From: CAVTPU01 sp963736695
Lineage (GTDB): Bacteria; Actinomycetota; Actinomycetes; Mycobacteriales; Micromonosporaceae
NCBI GenBank assembly: GCA_963736695.1
Contig: CAVTPU010000001.1
Location: 1,054,001 to 1,118,000, forward strand
Direction: 5' to 3'
Length of the DNA: 64,000 nt
Position numbers and translations under genes: made by a program. Of the stretch, positions 1 through 8,812 are shown in pieces (the first letter of the stretch is position 1; every line of letters begins with the position of its first letter). The notes beneath the pieces are model-generated. The model was not told the origin of the DNA, did no database searches, and worked only from the letters and a program-made list of their open reading frames with translations.

Positions 1-2
1 TC

Positions 3-575
3 GTTATCACGATCTTCTTCGTCGCCCGAGGCCTGCCAGCATTCGGCTTTGATCTCAGCCAGTCACCACTGCCAATCGTGGGAGACGCCGACTGGCCGGT
101 GCTCGGAAACCCCGGGCTGTGGTATCTCGTGATCGGCCTGACGATCTACAACGGGGTCGTGATCGGCGAGATCCTACGATCGGGCATGGCCGGCCTGCCC
201 AGTGGCCAGCGTGAAGCGGCGGCGGCCATCGGACTCTCGCCCGCCCAGGCCACCTGGCGAATTCTACTCCCGCAGGCCTTTCGAATCATGTTGCCGGCGC
301 TCATCAGTCAGCTTGTCGTGGTGCTCAAGGACACATCGCTCGGCTTCATCATCTCCTTCGAAGAGGTGCTGCGGGTGGCGAGCCAGGCGGTGCAGGTGCT
401 CGACAATCCGATTCCGCTCTATGTCACCGTCGGCGTCGCCTTCATCGTGGTGAACTATTCGCTGTCGCGACTGGCCCGATTCACCCAACACCGACTCTCC
501 AGAGGGCGTCGCCCCGACGCTGCGCCGACACCCCCCGCCCCAGATCCGTTCAGTCCGACACTGACAACCCGCTGA
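3..575 (+). CDS. Amino-acid (glutamate-type) ABC transporter permease, C-terminal part
   Basis: The frame is open from the window edge, so the 5' end of the gene lies outside; about 190 residues are visible. It is an inner-membrane permease subunit of a polar amino-acid ABC importer (HisM/GluD family). The EAA loop that docks the ATPase is clear around the residues GQREAAAAIGLSPAQA, followed by the characteristic LPQAFRIMLPAL and the LVVVLKDTSLGFIIS membrane segment. The C-terminal tail is short, basic and Pro-rich. The last 26 bases overlap the end of the convergent phosphatase gene. GluD of the glutamate uptake system is the closest family I recognise, but the substrate cannot be read from this fragment. 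Confidence 0.85.
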   Translation, partial: VITIFFVARGLPAFGFDLSQSPLPIVGDADWPVLGNPGLWYLVIGLTIYNGVVIGEILRSGMAGLPSGQREAAAAIGLSPAQATWRILLPQAFRIMLPALISQLVVVLKDTSLGFIISFEEVLRVASQAVQVLDNPIPLYVTVGVAFIVVNYSLSRLARFTQHRLSRGRRPDAAPTPPAPDPFSPTLTTR

Positions 576-1059
576 GCAGCCCGGCGACGTCCAGCCCGGT
601 CACGAGATAGTCGACGAACAGTTCGTTGGACAGCGCCCACCTCGACCGACGTCGGCGAATCAGGTCGATCACGTCGTTGACGTCGTGGCCGCCCAGCACC
701 AGGGCGTGCGCGATGACCAGACCCGACCGGTTATATCCGGCGTGGCAGCGCACAAGCACCCGCTGACCGGCACGCACCCGCGACTGCACCACCTCCCCCA
801 GCCGACAGACCGCGTCAAGCTGCACGTTGGAGAGCGGGCCATCGGGGATGTCGAGATAGTGTTCCTCGGTCTCGGCCGGCGGGCCATGCCCGTCACGGTG
901 ATAGAGGCTGACGACGACGTCGAAGCTAGCGTCGGCAACGACCGGCGTCAGCATCCCGTCGACGACAAAGAAGTGACCGCCCATCCAGAGCCCGTCAACG
1001 ATCTCGTTCCACGGGTCGTCGGCGAACGGAGATCCTCCGCCACGGGCCTTGGTCTTCAT
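550..1059 (-). CDS. Dual-specificity / tyrosine protein phosphatase-like protein
   Basis: This 169-residue protein has the cysteine-phosphatase P-loop C-x5-R: Cys105-HAGYN-Arg111, followed by Ser-Gly. The upstream segment with YLDIPD (around 68-73) could supply the general acid. The size and layout match small dual-specificity phosphatases, which remove phosphate from Tyr/Ser/Thr proteins or from nucleotides or phosphoinositides; the substrate is unknown. The ATG overlaps the stop codon of the RNase Y gene (ATGA), so the two genes are translationally coupled and cotranscribed. Its 3' end overlaps the convergent permease gene. The link to RNase Y is an inference from this coupling. Confidence 0.8.
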   Translation of the reverse strand: MKTKARGGGSPFADDPWNEIVDGLWMGGHFFVVDGMLTPVVADASFDVVVSLYHRDGHGPPAETEEHYLDIPDGPLSNVQLDAVCRLGEVVQSRVRAGQRVLVRCHAGYNRSGLVIAHALVLGGHDVNDVIDLIRRRRSRWALSNELFVDYLVTGLDVAGLLSGLSVSD

Positions 1060-3092
1060 CGGGCCAGCTCCGACGCCCGCGACTCACGCACCACCGTGAC
1101 CCGAATCTGCCCGGGATAGGTGAGCTCGTCCTCGATCTGTTTCGCCACGTCCTTCGCCAGCACCGCGGCGCCGAGATCGTCCACATCGTCCGGTCGCACC
1201 ATCACCCGGATCTCCCGTCCCGCCTGCATCGCGAAGACCTTCTCCACACCGGGTTTCGTCGACGCGATCTCCTCGATGCGCTCCAGCCGCTTGACATAGA
1301 GTTCGAGGCTCTCGCGCCGGGCGCCGGGCCTCCCGCCCGAGCAAGCGTCACTGGCCTGGGTGAGCAGCGCCTCGATAGTCTGCGGCTGCACCTCGTTGTG
1401 GTGTGCCTCGATCGCGTGCACCACCTCGTCGATCTCGCCGCACCGACGAGCCACGTCGGCGCCGATGAGCGCGTGACTGCCCTCCACCTCGTGGGTCAGC
1501 GCCTTGCCGATGTCGTGCAAGAACGCGCACCGTTTGATCAGCGCCACGTCGATGCCCAACTCGGCGGCCATGACACCCGCGAGGTGAGCGCTCTCCACCA
1601 GATGTTTCAACACATTCTGCCCGTACGACGTGCGGTAGCGCAGCCGCCCGAGAAGGGTGATCAGGTCCGGATGAATGTCGGTGATGCCCACGTCGTGCAG
1701 CGCGTCTTCGGCTGCGCGCAGGCAGAGCCTGTCGACCTCGGTGCGGGCAGTCTCGAAGATCTCTTCGATGCGATGCGGGTGAATGCGACCGTCGAGAACC
1801 AGCTTCTCCAACGTGAGTCGGCCGACCTCACGCCGCACCGGGTCGAAACACGACAACAGCACGGCCTCCGGAGTGTCATCGATGATGAGATTGACGCCGG
1901 TGACCGATTCGAAGGCGCGAATGTTGCGACCCTCTCGGCCGATGATTCGCCCCTTCATCTCGTCCGATGGCAGATGCATCACGCTGACGACGCTCTCCGC
2001 GGTCTGTTCGCTCGCCACCCGCTGAATCGCCTCGACGACCACTCGGCGGGCCCGCGCCTCTCCGGTGGCGCGGGCATCGCTCTCGATTCCGCGCACCAAC
2101 AGCACCGCGTCGCGTTTGGCCTGCACCTCGATCGCGTTGATCAGCTCCGCCTTCGCCACATCGGCGGTGAGGCCCGCGATGCGTTCCAACTCACGCCGCT
2201 GTTCGTCGGCGGCCACGACGAGTCGGGCCTCACGCCCCTCGAGTCGGGTGACACGCTCGGCCAGCTCCGCCTCGGCTGCGCTGAGCCGCCGATCGCGTTG
2301 GGCCAGACGTACGGACTCGTCAGCGAGACGCGCGGACTCGTCGGCGACACGTTGGTCTCGCTCGTCGAGCCGGCGCTGCCGGTGCTCCGCCTCGACCCGC
2401 TGCGACTCGATCGCCTGCGCCAGCGAGGTGGCCTCCCGCTCGGCCTGTTCCCGGGCCGCGTCGAGGGCGCGCCGCCGTTCCTCGGCGACTCGCTCATGGG
2501 TGCGTTCCCGCACGCCGTCAGCGTCGACACGAGCCTGTTCGAGGATTCGCGCGGCTTCGGCGCGAGCGGCGGCGATCTCACCACGGTCGTCACCGACGGC
2601 GGTTCCGCCGCGTCCCGTGGTCTCGGCCACCGCGCTCGCCCTCTGGACTGCGGTGGCCCGTGGTGTGCTCGCTCGTGTGGGAGCCGGCGTTCTCATGCGC
2701 AGGCCGGGGATGCTCTTCTTTCCGCCGGACCTGCGGGGTGCGCGACCACGTGGTCGCGCGGCGCCGCTGCGGCGGCCATTGGCCGGATCAGCGAGGCCGT
2801 CGTCCGAGCCGCCCGATTCGTCGACCGTGGCGCTCGCCGCGGAACCGGTGATGGCGTCGTGGCGTGATTCGGCGATGGGGCGACGCGGTCCTGGAATGTG
2901 TCGCGATGACCGTGGATCGGACGTGGGCTTCCTCATGCCGGGGTCCGCGGGCGTGGCCGAGGCCGCCTTCGCTGCACCGTCCGCCGACGCGGCCAGCCGT
3001 CGGATCACCGTGAACGCCGTCATAAGACCCGCAGTCACCACAACCGCGAGCAGCACCACAACGATGATCAGCACTGTCTCCAGCGAACTCAC
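1056..3092 (-). CDS. rny: Ribonuclease Y
   Basis: This 678-residue membrane-anchored endoribonuclease initiates mRNA decay. Domains in order: an N-terminal transmembrane helix (about 7-29); a Pro/Arg/Ser-rich disordered stretch (about 40-160); a long Glu/Arg/Ala coiled coil (about 165-310); a KH RNA-binding domain beginning at the GRIIGREGRNIR motif (381); and an HD domain with the catalytic His526-Asp527. The protein is longer than Bacillus RNase Y (about 520 residues), mostly because of the disordered insert after the membrane anchor. A GGAGG ribosome-binding site lies 5' of the ATG. The phosphatase gene follows with an ATGA overlap. RNase J and PNPase are encoded elsewhere in this window, so a Firmicutes-like set of decay nucleases is present. 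Confidence 0.95.
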   Translation of the reverse strand: MSSLETVLIIVVVLLAVVVTAGLMTAFTVIRRLAASADGAAKAASATPADPGMRKPTSDPRSSRHIPGPRRPIAESRHDAITGSAASATVDESGGSDDGLADPANGRRSGAARPRGRAPRRSGGKKSIPGLRMRTPAPTRASTPRATAVQRASAVAETTGRGGTAVGDDRGEIAAARAEAARILEQARVDADGVRERTHERVAEERRRALDAAREQAEREATSLAQAIESQRVEAEHRQRRLDERDQRVADESARLADESVRLAQRDRRLSAAEAELAERVTRLEGREARLVVAADEQRRELERIAGLTADVAKAELINAIEVQAKRDAVLLVRGIESDARATGEARARRVVVEAIQRVASEQTAESVVSVMHLPSDEMKGRIIGREGRNIRAFESVTGVNLIIDDTPEAVLLSCFDPVRREVGRLTLEKLVLDGRIHPHRIEEIFETARTEVDRLCLRAAEDALHDVGITDIHPDLITLLGRLRYRTSYGQNVLKHLVESAHLAGVMAAELGIDVALIKRCAFLHDIGKALTHEVEGSHALIGADVARRCGEIDEVVHAIEAHHNEVQPQTIEALLTQASDACSGGRPGARRESLELYVKRLERIEEIASTKPGVEKVFAMQAGREIRVMVRPDDVDDLGAAVLAKDVAKQIEDELTYPGQIRVTVVRESRASELAR

Positions 3093-3854
3093 GGCTCCGC
3101 CTCCTCCCTGTCGGCGTCGCGACGCGACGCGTGATCTGGGGAGTCGTCACACCGTGCCGACTGGCCACACCCGAAGGTGCTATCTGAAGGCGGCTGGTTG
3201 GTCGTGGCCTGGCGGATCGCGGACACCGGACACCTGACGTCTCACCCATCACGTCCTCACGCGATGGCAGCCCGGCCCGGTCTCATCCGGATCTGGCGAG
3301 AAGGCCGAATCTGGCGACGTGAGAAAACGGGCGTTCGTCCACGATGGAGGCTTCGACCGGTTGCCGGGTCGACACGAACCGGCCGTCACGAACCGGCCGA
3401 CAAGACCCAGCCGCGAGCAGAAAGCCTCACAACCGGCCCGCGAACATGTGGCGGGTCGTGACGAACGCAACGCTGGCGCGCGGTTCGAGCCGGGGTGGCG
3501 TCGCAGTGACATCCGATCAGGGTTTCGTGCTCTCTCGTTTACCTCTCAGGGGTTGGCCACAGACGCGATCGTCTCGGGCGGTCAGGAATATCGATAAGAC
3601 TTCGTTATGCGTTCTATGTGGTTCGGTTATTCAGCAATGATTTGACGTACTTCCCAGTACCGCTGAGGCTAGGCGCACATGTCCATTCGGTCAAGGACAC
3701 ATGATCTGGCCGTACCGCCCAGACCCACCGTTCGGCTCGAACAAAACGCTCTGCCCACCTGCTCCCACCTGCCGAAATATCGGTCGAACCGATCACGTGC
3801 GCGGACAAAAAATCCTCACGCTCGGTCCATCGCCCGATGGCTCACAGCAACCGA
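3093..3854. other. 762-bp non-coding interval between recX and rny, with a 13-bp direct repeat
   Basis: I see no convincing gene here: short open frames on both strands lack ribosome-binding sites and recognisable protein content. The interval contains a 13-bp tandem direct repeat (3373-3385 and 3387-3399, one base apart) and a lower-GC stretch around 3580-3680 that could hold the rny promoter. It is the longest gene-free stretch in the window, so a small RNA is possible but not shown. Confidence 0.5.
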
Positions 3855-4562
3855 TCATCCACTTCCCGGCGAATCTGCCTCATCGACCGCCGCCGTCTCG
3901 GCCTCGGCCGCGAGCACATCGAGATCGATCTCATCCAGCTGTGCCGTGGCTTCCGTCCACTCCGCCATCGCCTCTTTCACGACGCCGATCGCCACCCCGG
4001 CCGGATATCCCTTGCGTGCGAGCAGCCCGACCAAGCGGCGAAACGTCGCGTCGCGTTGGCCGGGACGCTCGGTGCGCAGTCTGCGCACGACAAGCGCGCG
4101 GGCCGTCGTGAGCTGAGTGTCGTCGTCGAGTTCGGCGAGCGCGTCGTCGGCGACGCCGGGCGCCACCCCCTTGCGGGACAACTCGTGCGCCAACGCCCGT
4201 CGGGCAAGACCTCGCCCGTGGTGGCGGCTGCTCACCCACGCCCGAGCGAACGCCTCGTCGTCGACGAGGCCGACATCGCGATAGCGCTCGAGCACCTCCG
4301 CCGCGACCTCGTCGGGAATGTCCCGCTGCTGCAGAGCCTTCGCGAGTTCGGCTCGGGTTCTTGGCCGAACGGCGAGTTGCCGCAGGCAGATCTCCCTCGC
4401 CCGCTCGGCTGGGTCTATCTGCGGGGTTCGACGCCCGTCAGTCGATTCGTCCGAAGCTTCGGACGAATCGACTGACGGCGTATCGTCTCGTCGTGCTCTG
4501 TCGGGGCGGGGTGGGGCCGCGTCCCAGCCCCGCCCCGACCGTCCTCGTCGTCGCCCTGCCAT
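3855..4562 (-). CDS. recX: Regulatory protein RecX
   Basis: This 235-residue regulator of RecA lies 46 bp downstream of recA on the same strand, the normal actinobacterial order. The conserved RecX helical repeats begin at about residue 52 (AREICLRQLAVRPRTRAELA) and continue through the VGLVDDEAFARAWVSSRH and GLARRALAHEL motifs. RecX binds RecA filaments and limits recombinase activity. The first 45 residues are a low-complexity extension not typical of the family. Part of it (residues PSVDSSEASDESTDG) is encoded by a perfect 44-bp palindrome at 4435-4478. The true start may therefore be further downstream, with the palindrome acting as an intergenic element; no strong ribosome-binding site settles this. 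Confidence 0.88.
   Translation of the reverse strand: MAGRRRGRSGRGWDAAPPRPDRARRDDTPSVDSSEASDESTDGRRTPQIDPAERAREICLRQLAVRPRTRAELAKALQQRDIPDEVAAEVLERYRDVGLVDDEAFARAWVSSRHHGRGLARRALAHELSRKGVAPGVADDALAELDDDTQLTTARALVVRRLRTERPGQRDATFRRLVGLLARKGYPAGVAIGVVKEAMAEWTEATAQLDEIDLDVLAAEAETAAVDEADSPGSG
4435..4478. repeat. Perfect 44-bp palindrome in the recX 5' region
   Basis: Each 22-base arm is the exact reverse complement of the other with no spacer; the centre is a HindIII-like AAGCTT at 4454-4459. It sits in the low-complexity 5' part of recX, about 130 bp after the recA stop codon. As RNA it would fold into a long hairpin between recA and the RecX core and could attenuate recX transcription or block translation. 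There is no T-run, so it is not a standard terminator. Confidence 0.85.
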
Positions 4563-4608
4563 TCGCGACTCTGGCTATCTATCCGCACCGCCTCGTCGGT
4601 TCACCAGG

Positions 4609-5643
4609 TCAGAAGTCCACGGGCGGACCGCTCGCGGCGTCGAGGGTCTGGCCGACGCCGAGCTTCTCCAGGATCTTCTTCTCGATGTCTGCGGCGATAT
4701 CCGGGTTTTCCCGCAGGAAGTTGCGGGCGTTCTCCTTGCCCTGTCCGAGCTGGTCGCCCTCGTAGGTGTACCACGCACCGGACTTGCGGATCAGGCTCTG
4801 CTCGACGCCGACATCGATCAACGAGCCCTCACGTGAGATGCCTTTGCCATACATAATGTCGAACTCAGCCTGCTTGAAAGGCGAAGCGCACTTGTTCTTG
4901 ACGACCTTGACCCGGGTGCGGTTTCCGACCGCGTCGGTGCCGTCCTTGAGACTCTCGATCCGACGCACATCCAGCCGCACCGAGGCATAGAACTTCAGCG
5001 CTCGGCCACCGGTCGTGGTCTCCGGGCTGCCGAACATGACGCCGATCTTCTCCCGAAGCTGGTTGATGAAGATCGCGGTCGTGTTGGAGTTGTTCAACGC
5101 GCCGGTGATCTTGCGAAGAGCCTGGCTCATCAGCCGGGCCTGCAGGCCGACGTGGCTGTCGCCCATCTCGCCCTCGATCTCGGCGCGGGGCACCAACGCC
5201 GCCACCGAGTCGATCACGACGATGTCGAGCGCCCCGGATCGCACCAACATGTCGGTGATCTCCAACGCCTGCTCGCCGGTGTCGGGCTGGGAGACCAGCA
5301 ACGCATCGGTGTCGACGCCAAGCACCTTGGCATATTCCGGGTCGAGTGCGTGCTCGGCGTCGATGAAGGCCGCGATCCCGCCGGCCTTCTGCGCGTTGGC
5401 CACGGCGTGAAGGGCCACAGTGGTCTTGCCACTGGCCTCCGGGCCATAGATCTCGACGACCCGCCCACGGGGCAGGCCACCGATTCCGAGCGCCACGTCC
5501 AGCGCGATGGATCCGGTGGGGATCACCGCCATCGGCACCGCCGGTCGTTCGCCCAGGCGCATCACCGAGCCCTTGCCGAATTGTTTATCTATCTGCGCGA
5601 GGGCGAGTCCCAGCGCCTTCTCACGGTCGGGCACCGTTGCCAT
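4609..5643 (-). CDS. recA: Recombinase RecA
   Basis: This is a 344-residue RecA. It has Walker A GPEASGKT at 67-74, the VVIDSVAALVPRAEIEGEMGD block (Walker B and the loop 1 region), loop 2 with FINQLREKIGVMFG, and the conserved GGRALKFYASVRLDVRR stretch. RecA forms the ATP-dependent filament for strand exchange and LexA cleavage. The frame extends upstream, but homologues begin close to the DREKAL motif, so I chose the ATG giving MATVPDREKAL; an ATG nine bases upstream is also possible. Length and sequence are full and no intein is present. I saw no clear LexA box in the 200 bp upstream. recX follows on the same strand. Confidence 0.97.
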   Translation of the reverse strand: MATVPDREKALGLALAQIDKQFGKGSVMRLGERPAVPMAVIPTGSIALDVALGIGGLPRGRVVEIYGPEASGKTTVALHAVANAQKAGGIAAFIDAEHALDPEYAKVLGVDTDALLVSQPDTGEQALEITDMLVRSGALDIVVIDSVAALVPRAEIEGEMGDSHVGLQARLMSQALRKITGALNNSNTTAIFINQLREKIGVMFGSPETTTGGRALKFYASVRLDVRRIESLKDGTDAVGNRTRVKVVKNKCASPFKQAEFDIMYGKGISREGSLIDVGVEQSLIRKSGAWYTYEGDQLGQGKENARNFLRENPDIAADIEKKILEKLGVGQTLDAASGPPVDF

Positions 5644-5847
5644 GCTTGCCATCCCAGGGTTCGCGGTCTTTGTCGGTCGCTTGCTCACGCGGTCACACGC
5701 TAGGCGCCCCGTGCGACATATTCGAGGGTCAACGCCGAGCTTGTGGAAAACTCGTGTCACCCGGGCGTGGACAACCGCTGCCAAGCGTGAGCCAGCGTAC
5801 GCCTGTTCGAGAGAGATTCCCGCCTCGACCCGCGACGTTTCCCCAGG

Positions 5848-6048
5848 TCAACGAAGACGGGACGGAACTCGGTCGGGATAGGCCTCGACCACCGCACGCC
5901 AAACAGTGACGGTCTCCTCACCAGCGGTAAGAGCCTGCTCGATCGTTCGGCCGCCCAGCTGGGTCAACACCTGATCGCGCGCGACGCTCGCGGCATATTC
6001 GGCACCGAACGTCTCGCCGAGCCGCGCCCACAGATCCGTCATCCGCAC
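5848..6048 (-). CDS. DUF3046 family protein
   Basis: This 66-residue protein starts VRMTDLWARLGETFG and contains the family signature of Leu-Gly-Gly-Arg-Thr followed by an acidic turn and VWRAV. DUF3046 is a small actinobacterial family of unknown function usually found just upstream of recA, as here. I chose the GTG because it matches the family N-terminus (M-R-x-T-x-x-W) and has a strong purine-rich GAGGAGGGAG ribosome-binding site about seven bases upstream. A longer open frame upstream does not resemble the family. Confidence 0.85.
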   Translation of the reverse strand: MRMTDLWARLGETFGAEYAASVARDQVLTQLGGRTIEQALTAGEETVTVWRAVVEAYPDRVPSRLR

Positions 6049-6088
6049 GCGTGTGCTCCCTCCTCGAGGCCAACCACCGACCACGACC

Positions 6089-7495
6089 CTATCCGGGCCG
6101 CGCAGCCGCAGACTGGTCGAGGCTCGGCGAAGCGGCCAAGGGATCCGCGCTCGGGCCGCCGCCGCCGGCGTTGAGCGGGCCAATGTTAAACGAGCCGGCA
6201 GGCTCGACCTCGGGCTCGACTGGTCGAACGGTGAGCGCGATCAACGGCACCAACGCGACGGCGGCGAGTGCGGTGAGCACGGAATAGGACGACCACGCCA
6301 CGATCACACCGCTCAGCGCACCGCCGACCATGCCGGCCAGGCCCATGACCGAGTCCGACAGCCCCTGCACCGCGGTCCGGTTGTGCCGCCCGACCGACTC
6401 GGTGAGCAGGGTCGACCCGCCGATCATCGTGCCGGACCAGCCGGCCCCCAGCACGATCAGTCCGAGGCTGAGCCGACCTGGGTCGTGGCCGGCGGTTCCG
6501 GCGATGGCACACCCGGTGATCAGCAACCCGAGACCACCGATGATCGTCGTCCGACGACCGACCCGGTCCGCGACCCAGCCGGCCACTGGTGCCACCAGAT
6601 ACATGCCCGCGATGTGCAGGCTCACGATGACGCCGACGACGCTCAGAGTCTCGACCCCGGCGTGGCGCCCATCCGTGACGTGCAGCGGCGTCATCACCAT
6701 GACCGATGTCATGACCAGATGCCCCATCGCCGTGGCGGCGAGACCCAGCCGGGCCACGTGGTCCGCGCGCACCTCACGGGCCGCCGCGAGGAGGCCAACG
6801 GCCGGCGAACCGCGATCGGCCATCGGTGGCTCGCCGGGAGCGGGCGGATGCTCGACCCCGAGACGTTCGGCGGTTAGCAGGGGATCCGGCCGCAGCAGCA
6901 CGAAGACCAGCACCCCGGCGATGGTGAAAGCCACCGCGCTCATGGCGAACGGCGCGGCGTAGAGACCGACCGCGGCGATGGTCACGCCGAGGCGCTCCGC
7001 CGCGTCGCCGGCCATCCGGGTGAGGTTGGGACCGGAGATCGCGCCCACCGCGGTGGCCCAGACCACAATGGACAGATGACGTGCCCGGCGGGTCGGATCG
7101 GAGAGGTCGGTCGCGGCATATCGAGCCTGCAGGTTGGCGGCGCTGCCGCCGCCGAAACAAAATAGCCCCACGAAGAGCAGCGCGAGCCAGTCCGCCCACG
7201 CGGCGGCCACCACGACCGCCGCCCCGACCGCGCCGAGCAGATAGGCCGCAGCCAACCCGGCCCGGCGGCCTCTGGTTCGAATCAGTCGGGTGATCGGCAA
7301 AGCGATCGCTGCGGCCCCGAGCACGAGTGAACTCTGGCCCAGCCCGGCGATGCTGGTGCCGCCCATGGCTGCGGCGAGCAGGGTGCCGACCGCCACCCCG
7401 ATCGTGACTCCGAGGCCGCCGATGATCTGGGTCGTGACCAGCACCACGAGCACACGCCGTTGGATCCGGACGCGCGCGGAGGCGTCGTCGACCAT
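6089..7495 (-). CDS. Major facilitator superfamily transporter
   Basis: This is a membrane protein of about 468 residues with roughly 12 hydrophobic helices and a central cytoplasmic loop. In the second half it carries the MFS loop motif as GWVADRVGRRTT. The first helix begins RRVLVVLVTTQIIGGLGV. Substrate is unknown; the general layout resembles drug/proton antiporters. The frame runs further upstream into the acyl-CoA dehydrogenase gene, so the start lies near the dehydrogenase stop. I chose the ATG at 7495; a GTG at 7510 that overlaps the stop as GTGA would imply translational coupling and is nearly as likely. Confidence 0.85.
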   Translation of the reverse strand: MVDDASARVRIQRRVLVVLVTTQIIGGLGVTIGVAVGTLLAAAMGGTSIAGLGQSSLVLGAAAIALPITRLIRTRGRRAGLAAAYLLGAVGAAVVVAAAWADWLALLFVGLFCFGGGSAANLQARYAATDLSDPTRRARHLSIVVWATAVGAISGPNLTRMAGDAAERLGVTIAAVGLYAAPFAMSAVAFTIAGVLVFVLLRPDPLLTAERLGVEHPPAPGEPPMADRGSPAVGLLAAAREVRADHVARLGLAATAMGHLVMTSVMVMTPLHVTDGRHAGVETLSVVGVIVSLHIAGMYLVAPVAGWVADRVGRRTTIIGGLGLLITGCAIAGTAGHDPGRLSLGLIVLGAGWSGTMIGGSTLLTESVGRHNRTAVQGLSDSVMGLAGMVGGALSGVIVAWSSYSVLTALAAVALVPLIALTVRPVEPEVEPAGSFNIGPLNAGGGGPSADPLAASPSLDQSAAARPG

Positions 7496-7506
7496 GACAC
7501 CCGCGT

Positions 7507-8649
7507 TCACAAGCCGAGACCGCGGCCGATGATTTCCTTCATGATCTCCGTGGTGCCGCCATAGATGGTCTGCACCCGGCTGTCCAGCCATGCCTTCGCC
7601 ACCGGATACTCCAACATGTAGCCATAGCCTCCGTGCAGTTGCACGCACCGGTCCGCGACCCGGTTCTGCAGTTCGGTGGTCCACCATTTGGCTTTCGCCG
7701 CATCGGAGATGCTCAACCGCCCCGCGTTGAACTCGGCGACGCAATGGTTGAGGAAGGTCCGGGCGATCGTCACCTCGGTGTCGAGCTCGGCGAGCAGAAA
7801 CCGGTTGTGCTGGAATCGGCCGATCGGCCGACCAAACGCCTCCCGGCTGCGCGCGTATTCCACCGTCCGCGTGAGGATCGCCTCGGCGGCGGCGACCGCC
7901 GCGACCGCGATGCTCAGCCGTTCCCGGGGCAGGTTGCTCATGAGGTGATAGAAGCCGTGGTTTTCGGTGCCGATGAGGTTGTCGGCAGGCACCCGGCAGT
8001 CGTCGAAGAAAAGCTCCGCGGTGTCGTTGGCCTTGAGTCCGACCTTTTCCAGCCGCTGACCCCGGGTGAAACCGGGCGCTCCCCGCTCGACCGCGATGAG
8101 GCTCACGCCGTGCGCCCCCTGATCGGTCGATGTCTTCACCACGACGACGACGAGGTCCGCGTGTTCCCCGTTGGTGATGAAGGTCTTCTGCCCATTGATC
8201 ACATAGGAGTCACCGTCGCGCACGGCGGTCGTGCGCACGCCCGCGAGGTCTGATCCGGCACCGGGTTCGCTCATCGCGATCGCGGTGACGATCTCACCGG
8301 AGCAGAACCCCGGCAGCCACCGCTGACGTTGATCGTCGGTGGTCAACTCGGTCAGATAGGGCGCGACGACATCGTTGTGCAGTCCGAAACCGAGCCCCGA
8401 GCAGCCCGATTCGATGATCTCCTCGACGAGAACCGCGTTGAACCGGAAGTCCTGTTGGCCACCGCCGCCAAACTGTTCGTCGACGTCGAGGCCGAGCAGA
8501 CCAGCCTGCCCCGCTTTGCGCCAGATATCGCGGTCGACGAGACCAATCTTCTCCCATTCGGCGTGATATGGCACGGCCTCTCTGGCCAGAAATTCACGAC
8601 AAAGCGTACGAAAGTCCTCGTGCACTGGCTCATAGAGGTGCTGGTCCAT
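7507..8649 (-). CDS. Acyl-CoA dehydrogenase
   Basis: This 380-residue flavoprotein catalyses alpha,beta-dehydrogenation of an acyl-CoA with FAD. Family blocks are present: AMSEPGAGSDLAGVRTT (substrate and flavin binding), RSREAFGRPIGRFQ, CVQLHGGYGYM and the C-terminal IYGGTTEIMKEIIGR. At the position where medium/short-chain enzymes carry the catalytic Glu (YEGT) this protein has Gly (YGGT). The candidate base is therefore the Glu in LPRERLS, as in long-chain and isovaleryl-CoA dehydrogenases. That suggests a long- or branched-chain substrate, which is an inference. It is transcribed with the downstream MFS gene. Confidence 0.92.
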   Translation of the reverse strand: MDQHLYEPVHEDFRTLCREFLAREAVPYHAEWEKIGLVDRDIWRKAGQAGLLGLDVDEQFGGGGQQDFRFNAVLVEEIIESGCSGLGFGLHNDVVAPYLTELTTDDQRQRWLPGFCSGEIVTAIAMSEPGAGSDLAGVRTTAVRDGDSYVINGQKTFITNGEHADLVVVVVKTSTDQGAHGVSLIAVERGAPGFTRGQRLEKVGLKANDTAELFFDDCRVPADNLIGTENHGFYHLMSNLPRERLSIAVAAVAAAEAILTRTVEYARSREAFGRPIGRFQHNRFLLAELDTEVTIARTFLNHCVAEFNAGRLSISDAAKAKWWTTELQNRVADRCVQLHGGYGYMLEYPVAKAWLDSRVQTIYGGTTEIMKEIIGRGLGL

Positions 8650-8812
8650 ATCTGCCAGGCTAATGGTCGATGCCCGCTCAGCACAGTCGATGCGACCGTC
8701 GTTCCCCCGGTCGCGGCACGATCGACTCGACCGCGGGACGACGAACGCGGCCTATAGTCGAGCCCTGCGGCGGGAGCAGGCCGACGCACCGCACGAGAAA
8801 GAGGCGACCCGC

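Noticed and set aside
1398..2867. Long open frame of 489 codons on the plus strand opposite rny
   Set aside because: It is antisense to a clear RNase Y gene; high GC leaves long open frames in the complementary strand, and the translation matches no protein.
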